Assembly (NCBI GenBank): GCA_937919925.1 | Contig: CALFOT010000055.1 | Coordinates: 1-64,000 of the forward strand | Origin: an uncultured bacterium | GTDB taxonomy: Bacteria > Planctomycetota > UBA1135 | Direction of reading: 5' to 3' | Length of the DNA stretch: 64,000 nucleotides | Shown here: piece after piece, positions 16,185-23,722 of the stretch | How positions within the stretch are numbered: position 1 is the stretch's first letter | Layout of the letters: every line of letters starts with the position of its first letter | Position numbers and translations under genes: made by a program | Notes under the pieces: model-generated | The model's database searches: none | What the model was told of the DNA's origin: nothing | The model's input: only the letters and a program-made list of their open reading frames with translations

Positions 16185-17337
16185 ATTGATGGCTCGAATC
16201 CAGCGCAAGGTCCCCGCGGCACGATATGTGCCAAATCAAGAATCCTCCCGTGAAAGTGGGGGCGCAGAAAGCACGACCTTAGTCAGGCGTAAGGTGCCGC
16301 TGAAACACATTGTTCAGTTCACCCGCATGCTTGCCACGATGACCGAGGCGGGGTTGCCGATTTTGCGCAATTTGAAAATTCTTTCTAACCAGTGGAAAGA
16401 AGGCCGGTTTCGCGATGCGATTCTGGATGCTTGTGACTTGGTTGAGGAAGGCCAGTCTCTATCGGAGGCCTTAGCGCAATCACCAGAAGTCTTTGACCCC
16501 TTGTACATCAACATGGCGCGTGCTGGTGAAGCAGGTGGTGTGTTAGACCAGGTCTTCGACCGTTTGGCCAACTTCCTGGAACGCACTCAGGGCGTTCGCG
16601 ATAAAACCAAAGCGGCACTTACTTATCCAATCGTCATTTTGTTCGTTGCGATTGTGGTCGTTTCCGCGCTGATGTTGTTCGTGATTCCGAAGTTCGCTGA
16701 ATTGTATGAAGACATGGATATGAAACTTCCCAAACTCACGCAAGTGATGATTGCTATTAGTGGTTTTATGACGAGTTACTGGTACGTGGTGATTGGTGTA
16801 CCAGTCCTGTTATGGACCACTCACGCGTTGCTTTATCGCCGTTCGTATGGTTATCGTCGCGGTTGCCATGCACTTAGTTTGCGCTTGCCGGTGTTCGGTT
16901 CCTTGGTAGAAAAGAGCCAGGTCTCGCGTTTTGCCACCACTTTTGGCACGCTTATTGCCAGTGGCGTTCCGCATCTGGAAGCCTTCGACATCACTCGCGG
17001 TGCGCTCACCAATGAAATTTACCGGGAGTCGGTGGAAGACATCCGTGAAGATGTGCGTGAAGGGGAAGCCATTGCGGCGTCGCTGGAATCTTCTGAGCGC
17101 TTTGATGATCTCGTAGTTGCCATGGTTGAAGTTGGCGAGGAAACAGGTGAATTAGATCGTATGTGTATGCGTCTCGGCGCCAGCTACGAGGAACAGTACA
17201 CCCGCGCCCTGGACAACATGTTGAAGCTCATCGAACCCATCATGCTGGTGTTGTTAGCCGGTGTTGTTGGTTCCATCGCATTGGCTTTGTTCTTGCCTCT
17301 GTTCGGGCTTCTCGAGGAGTTCGGGAAGGCGGCGTGA
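16159..17337 (+). CDS. pilC: PilC/GspF inner-membrane platform protein
   Basis: This 392-residue polytopic protein is the membrane platform on which the assembly ATPase acts. Two GspF domains are visible: the first includes FTRMLATMTEAGLPILRNLKIL, and the second starts SRFATTFGTLIASGVPHLEAFD. Membrane segments include IVILFVAIVVVSALMLFVIP and the C-terminal PIMLVLLAGVVGSIALALFLP. The GTG start at 16159 has a strong Shine-Dalgarno GGAGGAAG (16145-16152) six bases upstream; ATG 16189 is a weaker alternative. The gene lies inside the operon gspE-pilT-gspE-pilC, 64 bases ahead of a histidine kinase. Confidence 0.93.
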   Translation: MEPRATNPELMARIQRKVPAARYVPNQESSRESGGAESTTLVRRKVPLKHIVQFTRMLATMTEAGLPILRNLKILSNQWKEGRFRDAILDACDLVEEGQSLSEALAQSPEVFDPLYINMARAGEAGGVLDQVFDRLANFLERTQGVRDKTKAALTYPIVILFVAIVVVSALMLFVIPKFAELYEDMDMKLPKLTQVMIAISGFMTSYWYVVIGVPVLLWTTHALLYRRSYGYRRGCHALSLRLPVFGSLVEKSQVSRFATTFGTLIASGVPHLEAFDITRGALTNEIYRESVEDIREDVREGEAIAASLESSERFDDLVVAMVEVGEETGELDRMCMRLGASYEEQYTRALDNMLKLIEPIMLVLLAGVVGSIALALFLPLFGLLEEFGKAA

Positions 17338-17401
17338 AGCCGACAAAAGCGTCTGGCAGCCATTTCCTTCTGCCTATGGAGATAGGTGGACTTAGGCGCT
17401 C

Positions 17402-18901
17402 ATGAGCCTACGCCTACGTTTAATTCTTGCCCTAGTTGTGGTCAATGCTGCAGTACTCGGAACATTGACTTGGTGGACTGCTGAACGAGAACAAGTTCGA
17501 GCGGGGATTGAGTTAAAACGTCAAGAGGAACTTCGCCTTAGCCTGACGCAATGGGTGGTGCCGCGCTTCAATTCTGAAGAGCTCGGTGATCTAGCTCAGA
17601 TGCTCGATTGGCCCCTCTGGCCGCAATTTGACGATGCTCTCATCATTGATACGGAAGTTCTTAAAACGAGTGGTGGGCGTGTACCCGTTGGTGTTTTTCT
17701 CAATCCACTTGGACGTCGTCAGCGCGCCCACGATTTCCCACTTGATCTCATCACCGAAACCGTGGTGCAAGCGACGGAAGAAAATCGCACCATCGCCGTT
17801 GCAGATGGTTTGGCCTTGCCTCTCGTGGCTTATGAGCCTTTCGCGCTTGAGCAGCATCCGTGGGGCGGCATGTATGTTGCGCTGCCTCGCCGGCAGGGTG
17901 TTGACGGCATGTGGTATCGCGTTTTACTCGCCGCGCTTGCAAGCACCCTCGTTGGTGGCCTCGCGATTATGATTTTGATTAACAGTTTGGTGCTACGCCC
18001 GGTGGAGCGTTTGGTGCGTGTCACAGAATCGTTTGGCAACGATAAGCAGCCCTTACCTTTGCCAACCGACGGCGCTCCTGAAGTGGTGATGTTGTCGTCG
18101 AGCTTCGAGCACATGATGAACCGCATCAGCGGTTTCCAGGAAGAATTGGAACTCGAAGTGGCGGCGGCTACCAAGCGCGTCTTAGAGGGCGATCGCCTTG
18201 CTGCACACCGCGAACGTATGGCAGCGATGGGGGCACTTGCTGCCGGTGTGGCGCATGAAATCAATAGTCCCCTGGCCGGTGCTTTGTATGTGCTGGAAGT
18301 GCTGCGTCGCGACGCGGTCACCGAGCAGAGTCAGAAATATGGCGCCCTGATGCAAGAGGCACTGGAGCGTATCCGCGATTTGGTGCAGCGTCTGTTGCAG
18401 CTTTCCCCCGGTAAGGCAGAAAGTTCTTCCGCAGACGTCGGTGGTTTACTCGACGATTTGCGTGCGTTTTTGGCCAGTCGTTTGCGAGAGCACCAATTAA
18501 TCTTAGACTTGCCAGAAGGTGCATTCGAAGTTGCTGCTGCGCGCGGGGATTTGTTCCCGTTACTGTTGAATCTCTTGCAAAACGCTTTGGATGCTCTGGA
18601 TTGCCTAGAGCCTGCACGCGGCGGGACCATCCGCGTACGCGGTGAATTGCTGCCTAGTGGGGGTACCCGTTTATTGATTGAAGATGATGGCCCGGGTGCA
18701 CCAGAGCATATTTTGCCGCACCTATTTGAACCATTTTTCACTTCCAAAGAGGTTGGCAAAGGGACGGGTTTGGGTTTAGCTATTGCCAATGCCTCGATGC
18801 GTCGCCTTGGCGGTTCGATTCAGGCCGAAAACCGCACCGGAGGTGGATTCCGGGTGACTTTGGAATTCCCGCAACGACCAGCAGTAGGGGCGCCAGCATG
18901 A
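17402..18901 (+). CDS. Membrane sensor histidine kinase with HAMP domain
   Basis: This 499-residue sensor kinase has a first membrane helix at about residues 3-25, a periplasmic sensor of about 150 residues, and a second helix around residues 178-200 (LLAALASTLVGGLAIMILIN). A HAMP segment (RPVERLVRVTESFG) follows. The phosphoacceptor box is GVAHEINSPLAGALYVLEVL, of the NtrB type, then the N box LLNLLQNALDAL, G1 EDDGPG and G2 GKGTGLGLAIANASMRRLGG. It lacks a receiver domain and no response regulator is adjacent. Its position after pilC suggests a PilS-like role in pilus regulation, by inference only. It overlaps the next gene by 4 bases (ATGA). Confidence 0.9.
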   Translation: MSLRLRLILALVVVNAAVLGTLTWWTAEREQVRAGIELKRQEELRLSLTQWVVPRFNSEELGDLAQMLDWPLWPQFDDALIIDTEVLKTSGGRVPVGVFLNPLGRRQRAHDFPLDLITETVVQATEENRTIAVADGLALPLVAYEPFALEQHPWGGMYVALPRRQGVDGMWYRVLLAALASTLVGGLAIMILINSLVLRPVERLVRVTESFGNDKQPLPLPTDGAPEVVMLSSSFEHMMNRISGFQEELELEVAAATKRVLEGDRLAAHRERMAAMGALAAGVAHEINSPLAGALYVLEVLRRDAVTEQSQKYGALMQEALERIRDLVQRLLQLSPGKAESSSADVGGLLDDLRAFLASRLREHQLILDLPEGAFEVAAARGDLFPLLLNLLQNALDALDCLEPARGGTIRVRGELLPSGGTRLLIEDDGPGAPEHILPHLFEPFFTSKEVGKGTGLGLAIANASMRRLGGSIQAENRTGGGFRVTLEFPQRPAVGAPA

Positions 18902-20157
18902 GTGCGGTGGTCTGGGCCATGGGGGCGTTGTTGCTTGCTTCCGCGTGCTTTTCGGGCTCGGAAGCCGCTTTGTTTACCTTGGCTTCTGCGAGCGGTAAAA
19001 AGGGCGAGAAGGACACCGCTGTGCCCCGTGCGGCGCGGCGCTTGCTTGAAGATCAAGTCGGTGCGCTCACCACCATCTTGTTGTTGAATTTATTGGTCAA
19101 CCTCAGCTTTTTTGCGGTCACCCACGCTTGGTCTCAGAACATGGAAGGTTCCTTAACTTTCCTGGTGGACGTCATCGCCATTGTGGTCATCGTGGTTTTT
19201 GGCGAAGTGTTGCCCAAAATTATCGCTCATCGTTTTCCCCATGTCGCCGCCAGGATGTTGCTGTTGCCGGTGAATTTGGCGCATATATTGCTGGGCGGTC
19301 TGTTGCGCCCCTTAGGCCGCAACTGGGGGCAAGCACGCAAACGCCAAACGCCGCTAGATAGTGGCCAAACCGCAGACTTACTCAATGACTCTGAGGGCCG
19401 AGTGCTGGAAGAAAGCGAGTACGATTTGATCACGCATGTGCTCGAACTTGGAGAGCTACGCGCCGGCGCATTAAGACGTTCGCTGGCAGATATTCCACGC
19501 CTCGATGTCACCCTCGAGTTGGAAGCCGCGATTGCCATTTTGGTATCCATGGAACAGCCGTGGGCTGCGGCCGTCAACACCAACGGCGACGTACTCGGCT
19601 TGCTCGACCGCACCAGGCCCATGCATGGCGCCACCGTGGGTGACGCCATGCGCTCCGTCCCGGTGCTTCCCGAAGTCGCTCCGGTTGCCAACGGCGTGCA
19701 ATTGCTGCGCGCGAGTGGTGGCCCTTTTGTACTTTTGGTGGATGAGTACGGCCAATCGGTCGGCATTATCGAGCGTGGTCGCTGGGCAGATACTTTGCTG
19801 AATCGCTTGCCAGGTGCCGCCATTGGCCTTGATTCGCCGATTCGTCCGGGGTTGCATGGTTGTTGGGAAGTAGATGCTGGTCTGCCTTTGCATGATTTTA
19901 TTGATCGCTTTGGCGATCCCGGCGAGTTCGATGTGCGCCTCGATACCATTGGCGGTTTAGTTGCCGAAAAACTGGGGCGCATGGCGGCAGTGGATGATTG
20001 CGTGGTGCTAGTTGGCGAAAAGCTTCGGTTTCAGATTCGCGTGCTGCTTTGCGCAGAAACGCGCCCGTTGCTCTTAGAAGTGCTGGTCCAGCACGGCGAC
20101 GAGGCCATTACCCAGAATGGCCATACTGATGGCGCTACTCCAGAGGTCACAGCATGA
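18898..20157 (+). CDS. CNNM/CorC-type membrane protein (DUF21-CBS-CorC_HlyC)
   Basis: This 419-residue protein belongs to the hemolysin-C-like/CNNM family, whose members are linked to Mg2+ or other divalent cation export. The N-terminal DUF21 membrane domain carries the FSGSEAALFTLASAS signature and helices such as LTFLVDVIAIVVIVVFGEVLPKI. The central part (EYDLITHVLELGELRAGALRRSLADIPRL) leads into a CBS pair with VLLVDEYGQSVGIIERG. The C-terminal region (DAGLPLHDFIDRFGDPGEFDVRLDTIGGLV) is the CorC_HlyC domain. It overlaps both neighbours by 4 bases, so it is translationally coupled in an operon with a shorter paralog. Confidence 0.88.
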   Translation: MSAVVWAMGALLLASACFSGSEAALFTLASASGKKGEKDTAVPRAARRLLEDQVGALTTILLLNLLVNLSFFAVTHAWSQNMEGSLTFLVDVIAIVVIVVFGEVLPKIIAHRFPHVAARMLLLPVNLAHILLGGLLRPLGRNWGQARKRQTPLDSGQTADLLNDSEGRVLEESEYDLITHVLELGELRAGALRRSLADIPRLDVTLELEAAIAILVSMEQPWAAAVNTNGDVLGLLDRTRPMHGATVGDAMRSVPVLPEVAPVANGVQLLRASGGPFVLLVDEYGQSVGIIERGRWADTLLNRLPGAAIGLDSPIRPGLHGCWEVDAGLPLHDFIDRFGDPGEFDVRLDTIGGLVAEKLGRMAAVDDCVVLVGEKLRFQIRVLLCAETRPLLLEVLVQHGDEAITQNGHTDGATPEVTA

Positions 20158-21095
20158 GTGCATTGGCCTTACTGCTCCTGGCGCTGGCTTTTTCCGCCAT
20201 GTTTGCTGGTTCGGAAACAGCTTTCTATGGATTGAATCGTTTGCGGTTGCGCCATGATGCGGCAACTTCGCGTGCTGCTGCGCTGCTGGAGAATGTACTC
20301 CGTTCACCAAGTGCTTTTTTGGCTACGTTGTTGATTGGCAACAACATCGCCAATGACATCGCGGTACACGCTGCCACCGCAATCGGTGTGCGTGTGGGTT
20401 TGGAAAGCCCCGAATTTTGGTCGACCCTCTGCTTGACTCCATTGGTGTTTCTGTTTGGCGAAGTCCTCCCCAAGCAATTATTTTTGGATACGCCGCGCTT
20501 GGTGATTCGTTTTGCCGCGCCGCTGGCCGTGGTGCGCCTGTTGTTCTGGCCGCTGACGGCACCCTTGGCTGCTTTGGCAAGGCGGCTGGATAACTCCAGT
20601 AGCGCCAGTCCGCTCGCACGTCGCCAGCTGGAGGCCTTGCTGCAGGAGGGGGAAGGGCATGCTCCTGGCGAAGCACGGGTGATGAAGGCCGCGTTGCGTG
20701 CCATGGATTCGCGCGGCAAAGGCCTGCGGCCATTTTTACGCTTCGACTTACCCATGCTGCGGCCGGATTGCAGCCACGAAGACGCGCGGCAACGCTTGGC
20801 GCGTAGCGCCGACGCCATTGCCCTGCTGGATCACGGCTCCGGGCCACCCTCCTTGTTGCTCGGCACCCGTTTGGTGGATGCCAACCCTGCGCAACCCCTT
20901 GCCGCCTTCACCCTGCCGCTGCTGCGTCTGCCCCCACAATTGGATTTGGCCGCCGCAGTCGCCGAAATGCGCACTTATAAGGTTGCGTTCGCGTGGGTAG
21001 AGAAACCGGGTGAGTGGGCAGGACTATGTGATCTCGAATATGCTTTGGCGCGGCTGCTTGCACCCGCTCCACCCGTGGAACCCTCCGCATCATGA
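20154..21095 (+). CDS. CNNM/DUF21-family membrane protein, short paralog
   Basis: This 313-residue protein has the DUF21 membrane domain (FAGSETAFYGLNRLRLRHD, then LLIGNNIANDIAVHAATAIG and LVFLFGEVLPKQLFLDTPR). The CBS region is reduced (about 90 residues, ALLDHGSGPPSLLLGTRL...) and there is no clear CorC_HlyC domain. It directly follows a full-length member with an ATGA overlap, so the two probably form a heteromeric transporter, or the short one regulates the long one. This is inference from gene order and size. The next gene also overlaps by 4 bases. Confidence 0.85.
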   Translation: MSALALLLLALAFSAMFAGSETAFYGLNRLRLRHDAATSRAAALLENVLRSPSAFLATLLIGNNIANDIAVHAATAIGVRVGLESPEFWSTLCLTPLVFLFGEVLPKQLFLDTPRLVIRFAAPLAVVRLLFWPLTAPLAALARRLDNSSSASPLARRQLEALLQEGEGHAPGEARVMKAALRAMDSRGKGLRPFLRFDLPMLRPDCSHEDARQRLARSADAIALLDHGSGPPSLLLGTRLVDANPAQPLAAFTLPLLRLPPQLDLAAAVAEMRTYKVAFAWVEKPGEWAGLCDLEYALARLLAPAPPVEPSAS

Positions 21096-21481
21096 TGACC
21101 AATCGCACCGCATTCCTTCTTGCCCTCCTTAGTGCCAGCCTTTTTGGGGCTGCGCTCATGAGCCTACTTATGCCTAGAACCGCCTTGGCGCAGGGCTCCG
21201 ATGGTGGTCGTCGCTATGTTGCCGTGACTGGTCCGTACATGGCTGGCGTGTCATTGTTGTACGTAGTCGACCAGGAAACACAGCATTTGGCGGTTTATGA
21301 GGCACGCGGGGGCGCTGCCAACTCCCATCGCATCCAGTTTGTGGGTGCGCGTAACATTGAGCTCGACATGCAGCTCGATGGCTACAACGATGAATCCGAC
21401 CTTACCCACCAGGACCTCGAAAAAGAGTTTCAGAAGTCTGGTATTCCTGTTGCGGATACCAGCACAAAGGCAGGCGGATAG
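21092..21481 (+). CDS. Small exported protein of unknown function
   Basis: This 129-residue protein has an N-terminal signal or anchor segment (FLLALLSASLFGAALMSLLMP) followed by a likely cleavage region TALAQG. The mature part has a compact motif, MAGVSLLYVVDQETQHLAVYEA, then ARNIELDMQLDGYNDESDLT. The middle resembles small hypothetical proteins I associate with planctomycetes, but no named family is recognised. It overlaps the upstream CNNM gene by 4 bases (ATGA) and is followed, after 77 bases, by a membrane-anchored helix-turn-helix protein. Confidence 0.7.
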   Translation: MMTNRTAFLLALLSASLFGAALMSLLMPRTALAQGSDGGRRYVAVTGPYMAGVSLLYVVDQETQHLAVYEARGGAANSHRIQFVGARNIELDMQLDGYNDESDLTHQDLEKEFQKSGIPVADTSTKAGG

Positions 21482-21558
21482 CGTATCCTTGAAGCTCGGC
21501 GCGGCTAAGCTGGCGCTGGAACCCCATCCTCAATAACCAGGAACCCTGTAAAGAACCC

Positions 21559-22077
21559 GTGACCGATAGCGAATTCTCCTCTTTTGAAGACGCCCTCAAG
21601 AAATTAGAACTTGAGGAAGAAGACCTTAAACGGCTGATTTCAGCCGGTGAAATTCGCGCCTTCCGTGAAGGCTCGAATATGCGTCTCCGCGTCGAAGACG
21701 TTTCCAAAGTGGCTGAGCAGCTCGGCATCGGTGGTTCCATCGGTGAAGATTCTGGTGAGGTTTTGGATTTCGATGATCTTGTTCTGGATGAGTTGGATGA
21801 TGCCGGCATGGCAACCACCCAACTTTCCGAAGAAGACACCCTGCTCGACGACGATGTCGAAGAGTTGGAAGTTGCCGTGGTTGGTGGTGCCCCACGGCGT
21901 ACTAGCGGTCGTGCTACTGCTGCCGCATCTGCAAGTAGCGACGAAGGTAACGGCATGCGTGCGGCGTTGATTTTCACCTGTGTGGTGATGATTTTCGCGA
22001 TTCCTTTTGCGATTGGCATGATTGCCGGCGAGCCTAGTGGGATTACCGCTAGCATCGTGGCGATGATGGGCAAATAG
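21559..22077 (+). CDS. Excisionase/MerR-like helix-turn-helix protein with C-terminal membrane anchor
   Basis: This 172-residue protein combines an N-terminal DNA-binding-type domain with a membrane segment. Residues 5-55 (FEDALKKLELEEEDLKRLISAGEIRAFREG... then LRVEDVSKVAEQL) match the winged-helix excisionase/MerR-like pattern. An acidic, low-complexity linker follows (EDSGEVLDFDDLVLDELDD...). Residues 134-160 (ALIFTCVVMIFAIPFAIGMIAG) are a membrane helix. The protein would sit with its DNA-binding domain in the cytoplasm, tethered to the membrane. It starts at GTG 21559. Whether it binds DNA or a protein is unknown. Confidence 0.75.
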   Translation: MTDSEFSSFEDALKKLELEEEDLKRLISAGEIRAFREGSNMRLRVEDVSKVAEQLGIGGSIGEDSGEVLDFDDLVLDELDDAGMATTQLSEEDTLLDDDVEELEVAVVGGAPRRTSGRATAAASASSDEGNGMRAALIFTCVVMIFAIPFAIGMIAGEPSGITASIVAMMGK

Positions 22078-22085
22078 GCTACTGC

Positions 22086-22859
22086 GTGACTCCACAGGCC
22101 TCAATCCTGCTGCTCTTGCTCGGGATTGGGGCCTGTTCGTATGCCCAGGACACCCCGCTGCCAGAATCCATTGCGCGCCTTGATTCTTTGTTGCTTGGCA
22201 ATCCTGCCACTCCGGGTGGGGATTGGCTTTTGGTTGGCCGCTACGAGGTCACTTGTGAAGAGTTCGGCCGCGATACCACCGGCAACACCGCGAACCTTCC
22301 GGTAGTGATGCTGAGTTTTGTAGAGGCCGCAAATTGGGCTACCGCCCACGGTCTACGTTTGCCTACTTTGCGCGAGTGGCAGTACCTAGCCTCAGATTCT
22401 GGGCGTCCGGCTGCTGTGGCCACTAGTGCGCGGAATGGTTTGTCACTGAATCTCAATCGCCCGCTTCCGGTCGGCGTTTTTGAGCGTGGGCGTACCTCCT
22501 TAGGTGCTTATGATTTTTTTGGCAACGTGCGAGAATGGGCGTACGATCCACCCAGTCAGCGTTATTACGCATGTGGTGGATCGTACGCCTCGCGCGATGC
22601 TGCCGTGCCGGGTTGGGAGCAACTCGAGTTACAAGCCCAGGATCGCGCTGCGGATATCGGCTTCCGTTATGTCGCCGATGCGACCACTTATTTCCAAACC
22701 AGGGTGGTCAGTTATTGGCCGCAATTGAACAAGCAGCAGCGCCTTGAATTGGCTCAACTGCTGGCTGGGTGGAGTTTGAAGTCGCGCACCGCTTTGGCAG
22801 CACGCTTGCTGGCCGACGGCGCCCCAGAAGATTTTTGCCAGATGCTCAGTGGATCATGA
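22086..22859 (+). CDS. FGE-sulfatase (SUMF1)-like exported protein, probably non-catalytic
   Basis: This 257-residue protein has a signal peptide (SILLLLLGIGACSYAQD), possibly lipidated at Cys17. The formylglycine-generating-enzyme fold is shown by VGRYEVTCEEFG, VEAANWATAHGLRLPTLREWQYLA, GAYDFFGNVREWAYD, CGGSYASRD and IGFRYV. True sulfatase-modifying enzymes are longer and carry two catalytic cysteines near the GGSW motif; only one Cys is in that position here, so catalysis is doubtful. Such domains often act as ligand-binding modules. The last 60 residues are helical and specific to this protein. It starts at GTG 22086 and overlaps rsmA by 4 bases. A perfect 15-base inverted repeat lies inside it. 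Confidence 0.78.
   Translation: MTPQASILLLLLGIGACSYAQDTPLPESIARLDSLLLGNPATPGGDWLLVGRYEVTCEEFGRDTTGNTANLPVVMLSFVEAANWATAHGLRLPTLREWQYLASDSGRPAAVATSARNGLSLNLNRPLPVGVFERGRTSLGAYDFFGNVREWAYDPPSQRYYACGGSYASRDAAVPGWEQLELQAQDRAADIGFRYVADATTYFQTRVVSYWPQLNKQQRLELAQLLAGWSLKSRTALAARLLADGAPEDFCQMLSGS
22538..22589. repeat. Perfect 15-bp inverted repeat inside the FGE-like gene
   Basis: GGCGTACGATCCACC at 22538-22552 is exactly complementary, in reverse, to GGTGGATCGTACGCC at 22575-22589, with a 22-base spacer. An RNA hairpin this long within a coding region is unlikely by chance in a 64 kb window. The function is unknown. Confidence 0.85.
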
Positions 22860-23695
22860 AGAAGGGCGAGCTACGGGCCCTATTGGAGTTGCACGGATTG
22901 CGCCCGAATGCGCGTTTCGGTCAGAATTTTTTGGTGGATCCGGCCTTGTTGAAGTGCATTCCCATCGACGCTGGCGTAAGTGCTGCGGATTCCGTGCTTG
23001 AGGTCGGCCCTGGTGCCGGTGCTTTGACGTTTGAGCTTTTGGCGTTGGGCGCCAAGGTTTGTGCCATTGAGTTGGATCGTGGTTTGGCAGCTTTATTGCG
23101 GGAGCGTTTTGTCACCGAGTTGCAGAGCGGTCAGTTGCAGCTCATCGAGGGCGATGCGCTCGATGAGCAGGAGCGTTTGCACCCGGAAGTGGAAGCTTGG
23201 TGGGCCGCGCTTTCTGTTCCACCGCGCTTGGTTGCCAATCTACCGTACTCGATTTCCGGTCCGTTTCTGGCGCGTTTGCCCGGCCGCAACTTGTTGGGGG
23301 CCACTTTATTGTTGCAACGTGAAGTTGCAGACAAAGCCGCCGGCCCGCTGGCAGGCGGGGAGTGGAGTCCTTTGTCGATTCGCTTGGCCTTGGCTTTTGT
23401 GGCCAAAGTTGGCCGCCGCTTGCCGCCGGAGGTTTTTTGGCCGCGGCCCAGTATTGAATCGGCCTTTCTGCAACTTACCCCGCGCAAAGACGCCTTGCCA
23501 GGCCCCTTAGATGCGGCGTTACGCTTGGCATTGCGGGAGTCGTTCGGCCAGCGCCGCAAACGCTTATTGGGTCGGCTGCATAAGAGCATGCCGCAATGGG
23601 CGGCGGCTCTTGAGTCCTGCGATGTGGGTCCAGAGGCGCGCCCTGGAGAAATTGGTCCAGAGATTTGGCGCGCCGCCGTGCAGCGGCTAAGTTAA
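22856..23695 (+). CDS. rsmA: 16S rRNA (adenine1518/1519-N6) dimethyltransferase
   Basis: This 279-residue RsmA/KsgA enzyme dimethylates two adenines in helix 45 of 16S rRNA during late 30S assembly. It shows the opening LRPNARFGQNFLVDPALL, the SAM-binding motif I LEVGPGAGALTFELL, the acidic IELDRG and the catalytic NLPYSISGPFLARL (family motif NLPY). The C-terminal helical part (LRESFGQRRKRLLGRL) is also typical. The length is normal for the family (about 270). The start at 22856 overlaps the previous stop (ATGA), giving translational coupling. dnaG follows 27 bases later. Confidence 0.95.
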   Translation: MKKGELRALLELHGLRPNARFGQNFLVDPALLKCIPIDAGVSAADSVLEVGPGAGALTFELLALGAKVCAIELDRGLAALLRERFVTELQSGQLQLIEGDALDEQERLHPEVEAWWAALSVPPRLVANLPYSISGPFLARLPGRNLLGATLLLQREVADKAAGPLAGGEWSPLSIRLALAFVAKVGRRLPPEVFWPRPSIESAFLQLTPRKDALPGPLDAALRLALRESFGQRRKRLLGRLHKSMPQWAAALESCDVGPEARPGEIGPEIWRAAVQRLS

Positions 23696-23722
23696 GGGGT
23701 TGGCTGGCTACCGCCGCACCTC

